Assembly (NCBI GenBank): GCA_002011165.2 | Contig: MTMI02000001.1 | Location: forward strand, 92,174 to 156,173 | Length of the DNA stretch: 64,000 bases | DNA from: Candidatus Mnemosynella biddleae | GTDB lineage: Archaea; Halobacteriota; Archaeoglobi; Mnemosynellales; Mnemosynellaceae | Direction of reading: 5' to 3' | Shown: one piece after another, positions 1 through 9,631 of the stretch | Numbering within the stretch: position 1 is the stretch's first letter | How the letters are laid out: each line of letters opens with the position of its first letter | The notes under the pieces: model-generated | The model's database searches: none | What the model saw: only the letters and a program-made list of their open reading frames with translations | What the model was told of the DNA's origin: nothing | Position numbers and translations under genes: made by a program

Positions 1-2
1 GC

Positions 3-1634
3 CTAAATCTCACAATTGAACTCATTGAATTTGGGATCCCCCTTGTTCTGTGTTTGAACATGATGGATGAAGCAAGAAGAAAAGGCATAGAGATAAACGT
101 GGATTGCCTTTCTAAAGAGCTTGGTGTTCCTGTAATCCCAACAGTCGCCACAAGAGGAGAGGGTATTAAAAAGCTCTTTGAATTTGCCCTGAGAGTTGCA
201 GAGGAGAGGAAAACTCCGGAGAGAATCTTGAACTACAGTAAAGATGTCGAAAAGATCGTAAAAAAAGCCGAAGAACTCGTAAAAGAGGTTTTTCCAGATA
301 ATTTCATTGTTTCGAGGAGATTTCTAGCAATAAAAGCTCTTGAAGGTGACGAAGAGATTCATGAACTAATAAAAGATAAGAGAAGGTTGGAAGAGCTTAG
401 GAGAGAGATAGAAGAGTCCCATGGAAAGCCTTCTGACGTCGTGGTTGCTTCAGAAAGACATTCTCTTGCCCTTCATCTCTTCTCAAAATGTGTAAAGGTG
501 GAGAGAGGATCTAAAAAAGACTTCAGAGAAAGAATTGATGAGATTCTCACTCATAAGTATTTGGGATTCCTTGTAGCCGGTCTTGTGCTCTATTTATTAT
601 TCTTCTCAGTATTTTCAATAGGAGGAATTATGGAAGAACGCCTTATGGAGTTTTTCGAGACTTTCTCTTATGAAATACTGAGAAATTTTCCAGAAGAGTC
701 CTCGGAATACGTGTTGCTTAACGGACTTCTCTTGGGAATTTCTGGTGGAATAGCCATAGTTCTTCCATATCTCATTCCCTTCCTCCTCTTTCTTGCAATC
801 CTCGAAGATGTGGGTTATATTCCACGAGTGGCATTTCTTTTGGATGGTGCTTTCCACAAAATGGGGCTTCACGGGGGAGCTATCATCCCACTTGTTCTCG
901 GATACGGATGTAGCGTTCCTGCTGTCATGGCCACGAGAACGATCGGATCGAGAAGTGAGAGGATTGTTGTAACTGCTCTTTCTGTTATGATTCCATGCTC
1001 TGCGAGAACTGTTGTTATCTTGGGACTCGTTGGACATTTCATAGGACTTTACGCAGCACTTCTCGTTTATTTCCTTAATCTAGCAGTAATAGTAGTCGCG
1101 GGCTTTTTCATGAGTAAAACTGTTTACGGAGATATTTTTGGACTTATCATGGAAATTCCTCCCCTCAGAGTTCCTTCTTTTAAAAATGTACTTCTGAAGA
1201 CGTGGTTGAGAGCAAGAGAATTCGTTGTAATCGCCTTTCCAATTCTCATCGCTGGAAGTGCGTTCCTATCTCTCATTGAGTTTTACAGATTAGACGGCTA
1301 CGTGAATCTACTTTTCGCTCCGCTAACCTCTCTTCTCGGACTTCCAAGCAATGTTGGAATGACGCTGATATTTGGAATATTGAGAAAGGAGTTAACCTTA
1401 ATTATGTTGACTCAAATAATGGGGACCTATGACCTCTCTTCTGTTCTCTCAAATGCTCAGATTATGAGCTTTGCAATTTTCACAACATTTTATATTCCCT
1501 GTCTTGCAACGATTGGCGTTATGATGAGAGAAATAGGAAAGAAATACACCTTATACACTATTCTCATGACCTTCTCAATTGCAACTGTTCTTGGAGCTCT
1601 TGCAAGAATTCTTCTGAGCTTCAATTTCCATTAA
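3..1634 (+). CDS. feoB: Ferrous iron transport protein B (FeoB), 5' partial at window edge
   Basis: The reading frame is open upstream of the listed start (LNLTIELIEFGIPLVLCLNMMDEARRKG, G4 motif NxMD). It has multiple TM segments and FeoB gate motifs (LEDVGYIPRVAFLLDGAFHKMGLHGGAIIPLVLGYGCSVPAVMATR). Confidence 0.95.
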   Translation, partial: LNLTIELIEFGIPLVLCLNMMDEARRKGIEINVDCLSKELGVPVIPTVATRGEGIKKLFEFALRVAEERKTPERILNYSKDVEKIVKKAEELVKEVFPDNFIVSRRFLAIKALEGDEEIHELIKDKRRLEELRREIEESHGKPSDVVVASERHSLALHLFSKCVKVERGSKKDFRERIDEILTHKYLGFLVAGLVLYLLFFSVFSIGGIMEERLMEFFETFSYEILRNFPEESSEYVLLNGLLLGISGGIAIVLPYLIPFLLFLAILEDVGYIPRVAFLLDGAFHKMGLHGGAIIPLVLGYGCSVPAVMATRTIGSRSERIVVTALSVMIPCSARTVVILGLVGHFIGLYAALLVYFLNLAVIVVAGFFMSKTVYGDIFGLIMEIPPLRVPSFKNVLLKTWLRAREFVVIAFPILIAGSAFLSLIEFYRLDGYVNLLFAPLTSLLGLPSNVGMTLIFGILRKELTLIMLTQIMGTYDLSSVLSNAQIMSFAIFTTFYIPCLATIGVMMREIGKKYTLYTILMTFSIATVLGALARILLSFNFH

Positions 1635-2165
1635 AGCCATATCTGTAAGAAAAACCCGATATGTGAGGCCCCCTGAATTAGAGTTCAAGAGAGCTTCTCT
1701 TATTTTCCCTTTCAGATCTTCTAGTGAAACTAAAAAAACTCTTCTGATTTCATTTTTGTCAACTGGATTTAAAGAGCCTCCAATAGCACGGGCTGTAAAA
1801 ACATGTGAGATCCAACTCTTTTCTTTATCACCACAAATGAAATTTGCGTGTATTCTGAGAAGATATCTCTCCAATTCAATCTTCAATCCAGTTTCTTCCC
1901 AAGCTTCTCGAAGAGCTGCAATCGCAAGTGATTCGTCTGGTTTAACTCCGCCACTCGGAGCTCTGGAAACACCTAGAGGATGAGTGTGTTTCTCAATCAC
2001 AACAACTTTATTATTAAAAAAGATGAAGAGAGTCACATCTTCTTTTCTACCATCTTTTCTCATGCTTTCCACAAGATTTCTGAACTCCCGAGGATGCATG
2101 AAGCCAACATAGTAGAGATCTTTTGGTTTTCCGTATTTCTTCTCTAAAATTTCAATATCTCTCAT
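1575..2165 (-). CDS. NUDIX hydrolase
   Basis: Nudix box GGVKPDESLAIAALREAWEETGL. The 3' end overlaps the feoB 3' end in the convergent orientation. Confidence 0.9.
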   Translation of the reverse strand: MRDIEILEKKYGKPKDLYYVGFMHPREFRNLVESMRKDGRKEDVTLFIFFNNKVVVIEKHTHPLGVSRAPSGGVKPDESLAIAALREAWEETGLKIELERYLLRIHANFICGDKEKSWISHVFTARAIGGSLNPVDKNEIRRVFLVSLEDLKGKIREALLNSNSGGLTYRVFLTDMALMEIEAQKNSCKSSKNSCN

Positions 2166-2404
2166 AAACCTCTCAACTTTGCGAGAGCTTTCAAAGCATC
2201 TTCTGTAAGCGAGAAAGTTCCGTTTTCTTCATTCACAACTCCTTGATTTTTCATCTCGCTTAAAATTCTTCTGAGAATTACTTCAGGAATTCTCGTAATT
2301 TTGGAGATCTCCTGAAGCTTCATACTTCCAGATACCAGTGTCTCAACTATTTTCTCCCTTTTAGGGTTTCCTGTGATGTAACCAATGAGATCGCTCATGT
2401 TCAT
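2162..2404 (-). CDS. Small winged-helix/HTH transcriptional regulator
   Basis: The ORF from MNMSDLIGYITGNPKREKIVETL... has HTH-like sequence (MKLQEISKITRIPEVILRRILSEMKNQGVV). The longer ORF-track start (2554) runs into the SRP RNA gene and is unlikely. Confidence 0.7.
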   Translation of the reverse strand: MNMSDLIGYITGNPKREKIVETLVSGSMKLQEISKITRIPEVILRRILSEMKNQGVVNEENGTFSLTEDALKALAKLRGL

Positions 2405-2451
2405 CACATCCGATGAATTTATTAGAGTGAGATGATAATATAAGTATCTCT

Positions 2452-2766
2452 GGTGGGCTAGCCCGGGTGGCTCGGCGTCACCTGTAACCCGAAATCGCCG
2501 ATATGCGGGGGGCGAAGTCTGAGGGCGTCGGACTGACATTCGGGAAGTCCCCATCTGAAACGAGGAGTCTCCGTCCCGCTGGGTCGGTGTGTGATGGAGG
2601 GGCTATCTGGAAAGATGGTTCCTCCATCTTAACTGCGCGCACCGGTTCAGGCCCGGAAGGGAGCAGACCAAAGCGCAGGCAACCGGCGCTTGCGGGGGTG
2701 CGGAGATGAGGATCGATGGGGAGGAACTTCCTGAGTGTCAGTCCGGCCACCGAGGACGTGCCCACT
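2452..2766 (+). ncRNA. ffs: Archaeal signal recognition particle RNA (7S RNA)
   Basis: GC-rich island starting GGTGGGCTAGCCCGGGTGGCTCGGCG and ending ...CGTGCCCAC, with complementary ends GTGGGC/GCCCAC. It contains the conserved helix 8 core GTTCAGGCCCGGAAGGGAGCAGACC. Confidence 0.93.
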
Positions 2767-2772
2767 AAAAAA

Positions 2773-2856
2773 GTCGGGGTAGCCAAGTGGCTAAGGCGCG
2801 GGTCTGCTAAACCCGTGGCGCTTCGCGCCGCGAGGGTTCAAATCCCTCCCCCGACG
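2773..2856 (+). tRNA. tRNA-Ser (anticodon GCU)
   Basis: Acceptor GTCGGGG/CCCCGAC, anticodon loop CTGCTAA, long variable arm GGCGCTTCGCGCC, T-loop GGTTCAAATCC. Confidence 0.95.
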
Positions 2857-3170
2857 TGATTTTCCCTCCCTACTTATCTTTCTCCAAAAATACTCAATAT
2901 GCCACCGTTCACGGATATGTTTTAGGAGGAATTTCTCTATTAAAGACTAAAAAGAAAGTGATTGTGGATGTAACCCACTCTTCAAAGAGACGAATAGTCT
3001 CCCAGAAGCGGTTGAAGTTGTAATTCACGAAGTACTTGAAGAGAATTGAAGGACGTGGGAAGAGCAAGTCAGTGAGGTGGTCAGAGATTCTCAAGTGCCA
3101 TAAAATGTTATTTTTCCGTGTTTTCGATAAAATTTTTAAAAAGAAGTTCGCAATACTCTAACGATCAAAT

Positions 3171-3485
3171 ATGTTTGACGTGATCTTCATAATGCTAATA
3201 GGAGCAATTTTCGTGATTGTTGGATATCTCGTGAAATTCAAAGAAATGGTAGGCTTTATTCCGGGATATGATCCAGAATACTACGAAAATACAAAAATGA
3301 TGACAAACATAATGGGGATTGCCTACATGCTCATAGGGATCATAACTATTGGAATGGCACCATACATGGTGAAGGGTGTTCTTTTCTATCTTAGAATCTG
3401 GCTCTTGTTGATTGGTACTGTCCTTATCTCCGCTTTTATACTATCATCAAAATATGGAGTTGTGAAAAATGAGGACAGACGTTAG
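3171..3485 (+). CDS. Small membrane protein, DUF3784-like
   Basis: 104 aa with several hydrophobic segments and KEMVGFIPGYDPEYYENTKMMTNIMGIAYMLIGI, resembling the DUF3784 family. Confidence 0.6.
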   Translation: MFDVIFIMLIGAIFVIVGYLVKFKEMVGFIPGYDPEYYENTKMMTNIMGIAYMLIGIITIGMAPYMVKGVLFYLRIWLLLIGTVLISAFILSSKYGVVKNEDRR

Positions 3486-3633
3486 TATTCTGATCTTCGT
3501 TGCGGTTTTCTTCCTTCTTCTAGCAGGATACGCATATATTCAGGATTGGGGGACTCCGAGAGTTACAGGAAGCATTCTGATAGCCATAGGTTTTCTGTTA
3601 GAGGCATATCGAAGAGATTCCCTCGAATTATGA
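3469..3633 (+). CDS. Small membrane protein (54 aa), overlapping the previous gene
   Basis: My translation: MRTDVSILIFVAVFFLLLAGYAYIQDWGTPRVTGSILIAIGFLLEAYRRDSLEL*. Below the ORF-track cutoff; starts inside the end of the preceding gene. Confidence 0.5.
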   Translation: MRTDVSILIFVAVFFLLLAGYAYIQDWGTPRVTGSILIAIGFLLEAYRRDSLEL

Positions 3634-4599
3634 GATGATTTCTTTGTTAACTAGATTTGGAGGTATTTCTCCTTTCAGAGCAGTTATTAGATTTTTCGCT
3701 GCAGTAACAGCCATTTTGGTTCTGGTCTCTACGGTAGCACTTCCAATGTGTGGAAGAAGAGTAACGAAGTTTTCCATTTTCTTCAGCTCTTCGTGAACTG
3801 CGGGTTCAAATTCATAAACATCCAACCCTGCTCCACGAATCCAGCCCCTTTTCAGAGCCCATACGAGATCATCTTCTTTTACAATAGGACCTCTCGCTGT
3901 ATTTATGAGAAAAGCTGTTCTCTTCATCTTCCTGAGTTCATCTTTCGTGAACCGGTGTCTCGTTTCTTCCGTTAAAGGAACATGAATTGTCAAAAAATCA
4001 CTCCTTTCGAGAAGTTCGTCGAATGAGACAAATTGTGCACCTATTTCCTTCTCAGCTATCTCATTTCTTTTCACATCGTGATAAATGACCTCCATATTGA
4101 ACCCGAATTTACCTCTTCTAGCAACCGCAAGTCCAATTCTTCCCATTCCATAAATTCCAAGTGTCTTTCCATAAACATCGTAACCCAAGAATCCAAAAAT
4201 GTCCCATCCTCTGAACTTTCCTTCTCTGACGAATCTATCCGCTTCGGTGACTCTTCTTGCGGTGCTCAAAATCAGAGCAAATGTAAGATCTGCGGTTGTT
4301 TCGGTCAAAACATCCGGCGTGTTTGTGACCATGATTCTCCGTTTCGTTGCAGTTTTAACATCTATGTTATCATATCCTACTGCAACATTTGCGATGACCT
4401 TAAGATTTTTCGCTGATTCTATGACTTCTCGATCGAATATATCGGTTAGAAGACAGAGGACTCCATCTTTATCTTTTATTCTTTCGATTAGTTCTTCTTT
4501 GCTTAATTTTCCTTCTTTATTGTACTCAATCTCCAAAGAATTTGCCTTAAGAAGTCTTATAGCCTCTTCAGGTATTTTCTGAGTAACAAGGACTTTCAT
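3628..4599 (-). CDS. D-isomer specific 2-hydroxyacid dehydrogenase (glyoxylate/hydroxypyruvate reductase-like)
   Basis: NAD-binding GKTLGIYGMGRIG, INTARGPIVKEDDLVWAL, LLPHIGSATVETRTKM. Confidence 0.9.
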   Translation of the reverse strand: MKVLVTQKIPEEAIRLLKANSLEIEYNKEGKLSKEELIERIKDKDGVLCLLTDIFDREVIESAKNLKVIANVAVGYDNIDVKTATKRRIMVTNTPDVLTETTADLTFALILSTARRVTEADRFVREGKFRGWDIFGFLGYDVYGKTLGIYGMGRIGLAVARRGKFGFNMEVIYHDVKRNEIAEKEIGAQFVSFDELLERSDFLTIHVPLTEETRHRFTKDELRKMKRTAFLINTARGPIVKEDDLVWALKRGWIRGAGLDVYEFEPAVHEELKKMENFVTLLPHIGSATVETRTKMAVTAAKNLITALKGEIPPNLVNKEIIS

Positions 4600-4616
4600 G
4601 GCAATGCCTCCAGAGA

Positions 4617-6317
4617 TTAATTCTCAGTAGAGAACTCTTTAATATTTTCGATATTCGTACCCATCGAAGCAAATTCATCTGGAGATATCTGAACTTCTAT
4701 TATCACCGTTTTTTCGAGTTTCCATACTTTTCTTAGAACTTCCTTCAGCTCTTTCAAATCTTCAACTTTAATGTGCTCAGCTCCAAAAGCTCTGGCAAAG
4801 TTCTTAAAATCCACACTTCTACCATCTAGTTCAAGATTCACCTCATATTCATATCCGTAGAGATAGATCTGAGATTGTCTTATCAGTCCGAGATGTCTAT
4901 TGTTGAGGAGGAGAATGATAATTGGAAGATTGTACTTTACTGAAGTGGCTATTTCCATCCCCATGAAAAGTATTCCTCCATCTCCTACGATTGAAACAAC
5001 AGTTTTCTCTGGATTGGCAGCTTTTGCTCCTACTGCTGCAGGAATTTCAAATCCCAAGGTTCCCGCCCCACCAGAGAGTATGTAACTTCTCTCCCCGTGA
5101 ACTTTGAGGAATTGTCCTGCCCATATTTGGTTTAAACCGCACCCTAATGTGAAGATTGTATCCTTTGGAAGAGTTTCTGAAATGATTTCGAATAGCTTCT
5201 TCGGATAAGAATTTGGCTCTTCAATCTCATCCAAGATTTCAGAATGCCAGATTCTTTTTCTTTCTGGAAGGACTCTCAGAATTTCATCGAGAAATTCTTT
5301 TGCATCACTCACAACTCCAAGATCGATGGAGAAATTCTTTCCTATCTCTTTTGGATCAACATCCACCTGAAGAAATTTTTTGCCTTTAGTATAAACTGAG
5401 ACTTCACCCGTATGTCTGTCAGAAAAACGACATCCCACTGCAATCACGAGATCTGCGTGTTTAAAGACATGATTTCCTCTTAAAGAGTGGCATTGGGTTC
5501 CCACGTTTCCGATATAGAGTGGGTGATTTGGAGGGATTGCTCCTTTGGCCATGTTAGTTGTAACAATGGGGGCTTTCAGCTTTTCCGCAAGTTTAACGAT
5601 CTGTTGAGTTGCAGTTGAGAGAATGACGCCATGACCTACAAGCACTATTGGACGGCGAGAGGAAGATATCATTTCCACTGCCATCTTTATAATTTCCTTT
5701 TCTCCTGATGGCCTTCTACCTTTTAATTCGAATGATGAAATTTGATGATAGTGTGTGATTGCTTTTTGAACGTCGAGAGGTATATCTATGAGGACTGGCC
5801 CAGGTCTTCCGCTTTTCGCTATTATGAAAGCTCTTTGAAAAATTTGAGGTGCTCTTTCGGGAGAGAGAACAAGAAAACTGGCTTTCGTTACAGATTTTGC
5901 GATTTCCACTATTTTTACTTCCTGAAATGCATCGGTTTCGAGCTTCCAACTCTCAACCTCTCCGGTTATTGCGATAAGAGGTATCGAATCTGCGTAAGCT
6001 GTGTAGAGTCCAGTAATCAGATTTGTTGCAGCCGGTCCAGAGGTTGTAAGGCAAACACCTATTTTTCCGCTAGATCGAGCATGTCCGTCTGCAGCGTGAA
6101 TTGCACCTTCCTCGTGTCTCGTTGTTATGTGTTTTATCGAAGATTTAGCAAGATGTTTGTAAATAGGAAGAACTGCAGCTCCAGGAATTCCAAAAACAAC
6201 CTCAACATTATTCTCTTCAAGTATTCTCACAAGAGCTTCTGCAACTTCAATCTTCTCATAATTCGCACTCTGAGTTTCCACTGCTTTTGCTTCCATGTTT
6301 TTCCACCTTTTATGCAA
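4617..6317 (-). CDS. ilvB: Acetolactate synthase large subunit-like thiamine-diphosphate enzyme
   Basis: VVFGIPGAAVLPIYKHL, TTRHEEGAIHAADGHAR, GDGGILFMGMEIATSVKYNLPIIILLLNN (ThDP motif). No ilvN-like gene is adjacent. Confidence 0.88.
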   Translation of the reverse strand: MHKRWKNMEAKAVETQSANYEKIEVAEALVRILEENNVEVVFGIPGAAVLPIYKHLAKSSIKHITTRHEEGAIHAADGHARSSGKIGVCLTTSGPAATNLITGLYTAYADSIPLIAITGEVESWKLETDAFQEVKIVEIAKSVTKASFLVLSPERAPQIFQRAFIIAKSGRPGPVLIDIPLDVQKAITHYHQISSFELKGRRPSGEKEIIKMAVEMISSSRRPIVLVGHGVILSTATQQIVKLAEKLKAPIVTTNMAKGAIPPNHPLYIGNVGTQCHSLRGNHVFKHADLVIAVGCRFSDRHTGEVSVYTKGKKFLQVDVDPKEIGKNFSIDLGVVSDAKEFLDEILRVLPERKRIWHSEILDEIEEPNSYPKKLFEIISETLPKDTIFTLGCGLNQIWAGQFLKVHGERSYILSGGAGTLGFEIPAAVGAKAANPEKTVVSIVGDGGILFMGMEIATSVKYNLPIIILLLNNRHLGLIRQSQIYLYGYEYEVNLELDGRSVDFKNFARAFGAEHIKVEDLKELKEVLRKVWKLEKTVIIEVQISPDEFASMGTNIENIKEFSTEN

Positions 6318-6440
6318 ATTTATTACATTGGATATTTAAACTTTCTGATGTAAAATATCATAATTATAAATTGATAATGTTAATTAATGACAGACACTAA
6401 CAGAAAACATGAAATAGGTTTAAAGATAGGAAGAGAATTG

Positions 6441-7004
6441 ATGATAAAAGCCGTGATATTCGATCTTGATGGTACTCTCACAGAATTTAACATAAGAATA
6501 GATGAGATTAAGAGGATTCTCGGATGTAGAGGGCCTCTTCTCGAATTTTTGATGATGTTAGAGGAGGATGAGAGAAGGAGAGCCGAGGAGATGTTAAGAA
6601 GGGAGGAGATGAGAGCTGCGGAAGAATGTAGATTGAGAGAAGATGTAAAAGAGGTTCTTAGAGAGTTGAAAAAGAGGGGTCTGAAGCTTGCAATACTCAC
6701 AAGAAATAACAAAGATGCCGTCGAGAGAGTCTTGAAGAGATTTAACCTGAGTTTTGATGCTATTTCTACAAGAGATGATGGAGATTTTAAACCTTCGAGG
6801 AAAGCGGTTGAGAGACTCCTGAGAGATCTTCGAGTTTCCAGAGAAGAGGTTATTTTTATTGGAGATCACGAAATAGATAAAATCTGCGGAGAGATTGCTA
6901 AAGTAAAAACTCTGATAATAGGAGAAGATATAAAGTGTTTGAAGGAGTTAATTCAAGTAGTGGAGAATGAGAATTACCGTCCTCTATCAGGAGAACGAGT
7001 TTGA
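6441..7004 (+). CDS. HAD-superfamily hydrolase
   Basis: The probable start is internal Met19 of the listed ORF (MIKAVIFDLDGTLTEF). Motifs DLDGT, LTRNN and IGDHEIDK. Confidence 0.88.
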   Translation: MIKAVIFDLDGTLTEFNIRIDEIKRILGCRGPLLEFLMMLEEDERRRAEEMLRREEMRAAEECRLREDVKEVLRELKKRGLKLAILTRNNKDAVERVLKRFNLSFDAISTRDDGDFKPSRKAVERLLRDLRVSREEVIFIGDHEIDKICGEIAKVKTLIIGEDIKCLKELIQVVENENYRPLSGERV

Positions 7005-7497
7005 AGATTACGAGAAAAGAGAAATAGAGGAGAGATTGAATTCTTTCGGTCTAGAGGTTGAAGGAGATGTTAAACTGATTAAATCGGCGAAAAAAGAGAT
7101 TAGATTAATAAGAGTGGAGATCTTTAAAAGACTTCCAAAGTTTTTGAAACAGATTTTTTACGCCTATGCAAGGAGAATTTATCCAAGATGCAGATACTAC
7201 GTGAGTCTCAGGAGGGTCAGAGAGAGCTACTGGATTGACGTGATAGGAATTTTCGAAGAGATTTACAAATATGCAATTGAAGAAGAAAAGAAAAACGTCG
7301 TTTTCGTTGTTAAGATGCCAATTGTAAGAGCTTTCGATCTGAAAATGGATGGAGGACTCTCTTATTCATTAAGAGACGTGAATCTTGCTATTTGTGGTTC
7401 TGAATCAATTGAAGATCTTGTAAAATTAATCATTCACGAAATTTGGCACTGGAGGATTTTCCGTGGCTGGAAAGATTTAATAAAGAGAGTTCAATAA
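6967..7497 (+). CDS. Uncharacterised protein with a C-terminal HExxH motif
   Basis: 176 aa ORF ending LVKLIIHEIWHWRIFRGWKDLIKRVQ; overlaps the HAD gene. Confidence 0.6.
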   Translation: MRITVLYQENEFEDYEKREIEERLNSFGLEVEGDVKLIKSAKKEIRLIRVEIFKRLPKFLKQIFYAYARRIYPRCRYYVSLRRVRESYWIDVIGIFEEIYKYAIEEEKKNVVFVVKMPIVRAFDLKMDGGLSYSLRDVNLAICGSESIEDLVKLIIHEIWHWRIFRGWKDLIKRVQ

Positions 7498-7507
7498 TTC
7501 ATTTGAG

Positions 7508-9631
7508 GTGTTTGCGATGAGGGCTTCTGAGATCATAGAAAAAGCGAAAAAAGAGGGGAGAAGTGTTCTTACTGAAGTTGAGTGTAGAGAGATTCTAAAA
7601 GAGTATGGAATTCCTATCCCGGAAGGTTATCTTGCGAGAAGTGAGAGAGAAGTGAGAGAAATTTTCGCAAAAGTTGGAGCTCCTGCAGTCATGAAGATTG
7701 TATCTCCAGATGTTATTCACAAATCTGATGTAGGAGGAGTTAAACTTAACATTCAAAGTGAAAAGGATGCAATTATCGCTTATAATGAGATTTTAGAAAA
7801 CGTGAAGAAGAACGTCCCTGAAGCAAAAATTGATGGTATTCTCATTCAGAAAATGATCCCAGAAGGAATTGAAACAATCATAGGAGGGACTTTTACACCT
7901 CAATTCGGTCACGCCCTCATGTTCGGATTAGGAGGAATTTTTGTAGAGATTATGAGAGATGTAAGCTTCAATATTGTTCCAATTTCTGAAGAAGATGCAA
8001 GAGAGATGATAGAAGAGATAAAAGGGAGGGCAATTCTAGAGGGTGTGAGAGGGAAGATCTCGGTTGATAAAGATGCTCTCGTAAATATTCTTCTTGCAGT
8101 TTCTTCACTTCTGAAAGATCATCCTGAGATCGTAGAGCTCGATCTCAATCCTGTTATTGCTCTTGAGGATTCTGCCTTTGCAGTTGATGCAAGGATGATT
8201 CTGGGAGAACCAAAATTCATTAGGGAAAGAGAATATACCAGAGAGGAGATTCTAGAGCAGATGAGGAGAATATTCTCACCAAAAGGAATTGCGATTATTG
8301 GGGCTTCTTCAGATCCCACAAAACTTGGTTATGCTGTTCTGAAGAATCTCGTGGAGTCTGAGTTCGATGGAGAGATCTATCCAGTGAATCCCAAGGGTGG
8401 AGAGATTCTTGGAAAGAAGGTTTACACCTCGGTTGAAGAAATTGATGGAGAAGTGGATGTTGCGGTTCTTGTCATACCAGCAAAGTTCATTCCTAATGAG
8501 ATTGAGAGACTCGGAAGGAAAGGAGTTGTGGGAGCGGTTGTTCTGGCTTCTGGATTTGCAGAAGTGGGAAACAAGGAGCTTCAGGAAGAATTGGTAGAAA
8601 AAGCAAGAAAACATAGAGTGAGGATTCTCGGACCAAACATCTTTGGATTCTATTATACCCCGAGGAGTCTTTGCGCAACCTTCTGTACACCGTATTACGA
8701 AAAGGGAGGTACTGCTCTTATCTGTCAGAGTGGCGGAGTTGGAATGGGAATAATAGGATACTCTCGTTCCAACAGAATGGGAGTTTCTGCAATAGTGGGA
8801 CTTGGAAACAAGAGCGATATTGATGAGGATGATCTTCTTGAGTTCTTCGGAGAGGATGAGAACACGAGAGTAATTGCGATGCACATGGAAGATATGAAAG
8901 ATGGACGATCCTTCATAGAGGTTGCAACAAGAGTTTCGAAGAAGAAACCAATAGTTGTTCTAAAAGCAGGAGCTACTAAAGAGGGACAAAGAGCTGCAAG
9001 CTCTCATACTGGAGCTCTTGGAGGAGATCTCGCAATTTATGATGCAGTTTTCAAAAAAGCAGGAATTATCAGAGCCTCAAATCTTGAAGAGATGCTCGAT
9101 ATAGCGAGAGCTTTGAACCTACTCCCAGTTCCAAAAGGGGAGAACGTGCTCATTCTTACGGGGGCAGGAGGTCTTGGAGTTCTTTTAGTTGATGCCTGTG
9201 TGAAACATGGACTAAAATTGATGAGGCTTCCTGATGATCTTGACGCAAAGTTCAGAGAATATATTCCTCCATTTGGTGCAACTGGAAATCCAGTCGACAT
9301 AACAGGAGGGGAGCCTCCCGAAACTTATGAGGCGACTCTGAAGATTGCTCTTGAAGATGACAGAGTGCATGCGATCATTATAGGATACTGGCATACTCTC
9401 ATAACACCGCCAATGGCATTTGCTCAAGCTGTTATTAGAGCAAAGGAGGAAGCTGAGAAGAAAGGAAAGAGGAAACCAATGGTTGCAGTTCTAGCTGGAG
9501 ATGTCGAAGTTGAGGAGGCTTCGAGATATCTCGAAGAACGCGGAATTCCCGCTTTTCCATATTCATCCGAAAGAGCTGTAGCTGTGATGGGGGCTCTTTA
9601 CAAATGGGCGAGAAGAGCAGGAAAGATTTGA
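7508..9631 (+). CDS. Acyl/acetyl-CoA synthetase (ADP/NDP-forming), fused with beta (ATP-grasp) before alpha (CoA-binding)
   Basis: N-terminal ATP-grasp region (GAPAVMKIVSPDVIHKSDVGGVKLN), then CoA-binding FSPKGIAIIGASSDPTKLGYAVLKNL and the phospho-His region SSHTGALGG. The start may be Met4 at 7517. Confidence 0.93.
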   Translation: MFAMRASEIIEKAKKEGRSVLTEVECREILKEYGIPIPEGYLARSEREVREIFAKVGAPAVMKIVSPDVIHKSDVGGVKLNIQSEKDAIIAYNEILENVKKNVPEAKIDGILIQKMIPEGIETIIGGTFTPQFGHALMFGLGGIFVEIMRDVSFNIVPISEEDAREMIEEIKGRAILEGVRGKISVDKDALVNILLAVSSLLKDHPEIVELDLNPVIALEDSAFAVDARMILGEPKFIREREYTREEILEQMRRIFSPKGIAIIGASSDPTKLGYAVLKNLVESEFDGEIYPVNPKGGEILGKKVYTSVEEIDGEVDVAVLVIPAKFIPNEIERLGRKGVVGAVVLASGFAEVGNKELQEELVEKARKHRVRILGPNIFGFYYTPRSLCATFCTPYYEKGGTALICQSGGVGMGIIGYSRSNRMGVSAIVGLGNKSDIDEDDLLEFFGEDENTRVIAMHMEDMKDGRSFIEVATRVSKKKPIVVLKAGATKEGQRAASSHTGALGGDLAIYDAVFKKAGIIRASNLEEMLDIARALNLLPVPKGENVLILTGAGGLGVLLVDACVKHGLKLMRLPDDLDAKFREYIPPFGATGNPVDITGGEPPETYEATLKIALEDDRVHAIIIGYWHTLITPPMAFAQAVIRAKEEAEKKGKRKPMVAVLAGDVEVEEASRYLEERGIPAFPYSSERAVAVMGALYKWARRAGKI

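Noticed and set aside
2478-2786. ORFs 2478..2786 (-) and 2503..2709 (+)
   Set aside because: They lie entirely over the SRP RNA gene; GC-rich structured RNA explains the open frames.
4617-6317. IlvB without an adjacent IlvN as an anomaly
   Set aside because: Archaea often carry standalone acetolactate synthase-like paralogs; nothing in the sequence indicates a defect.
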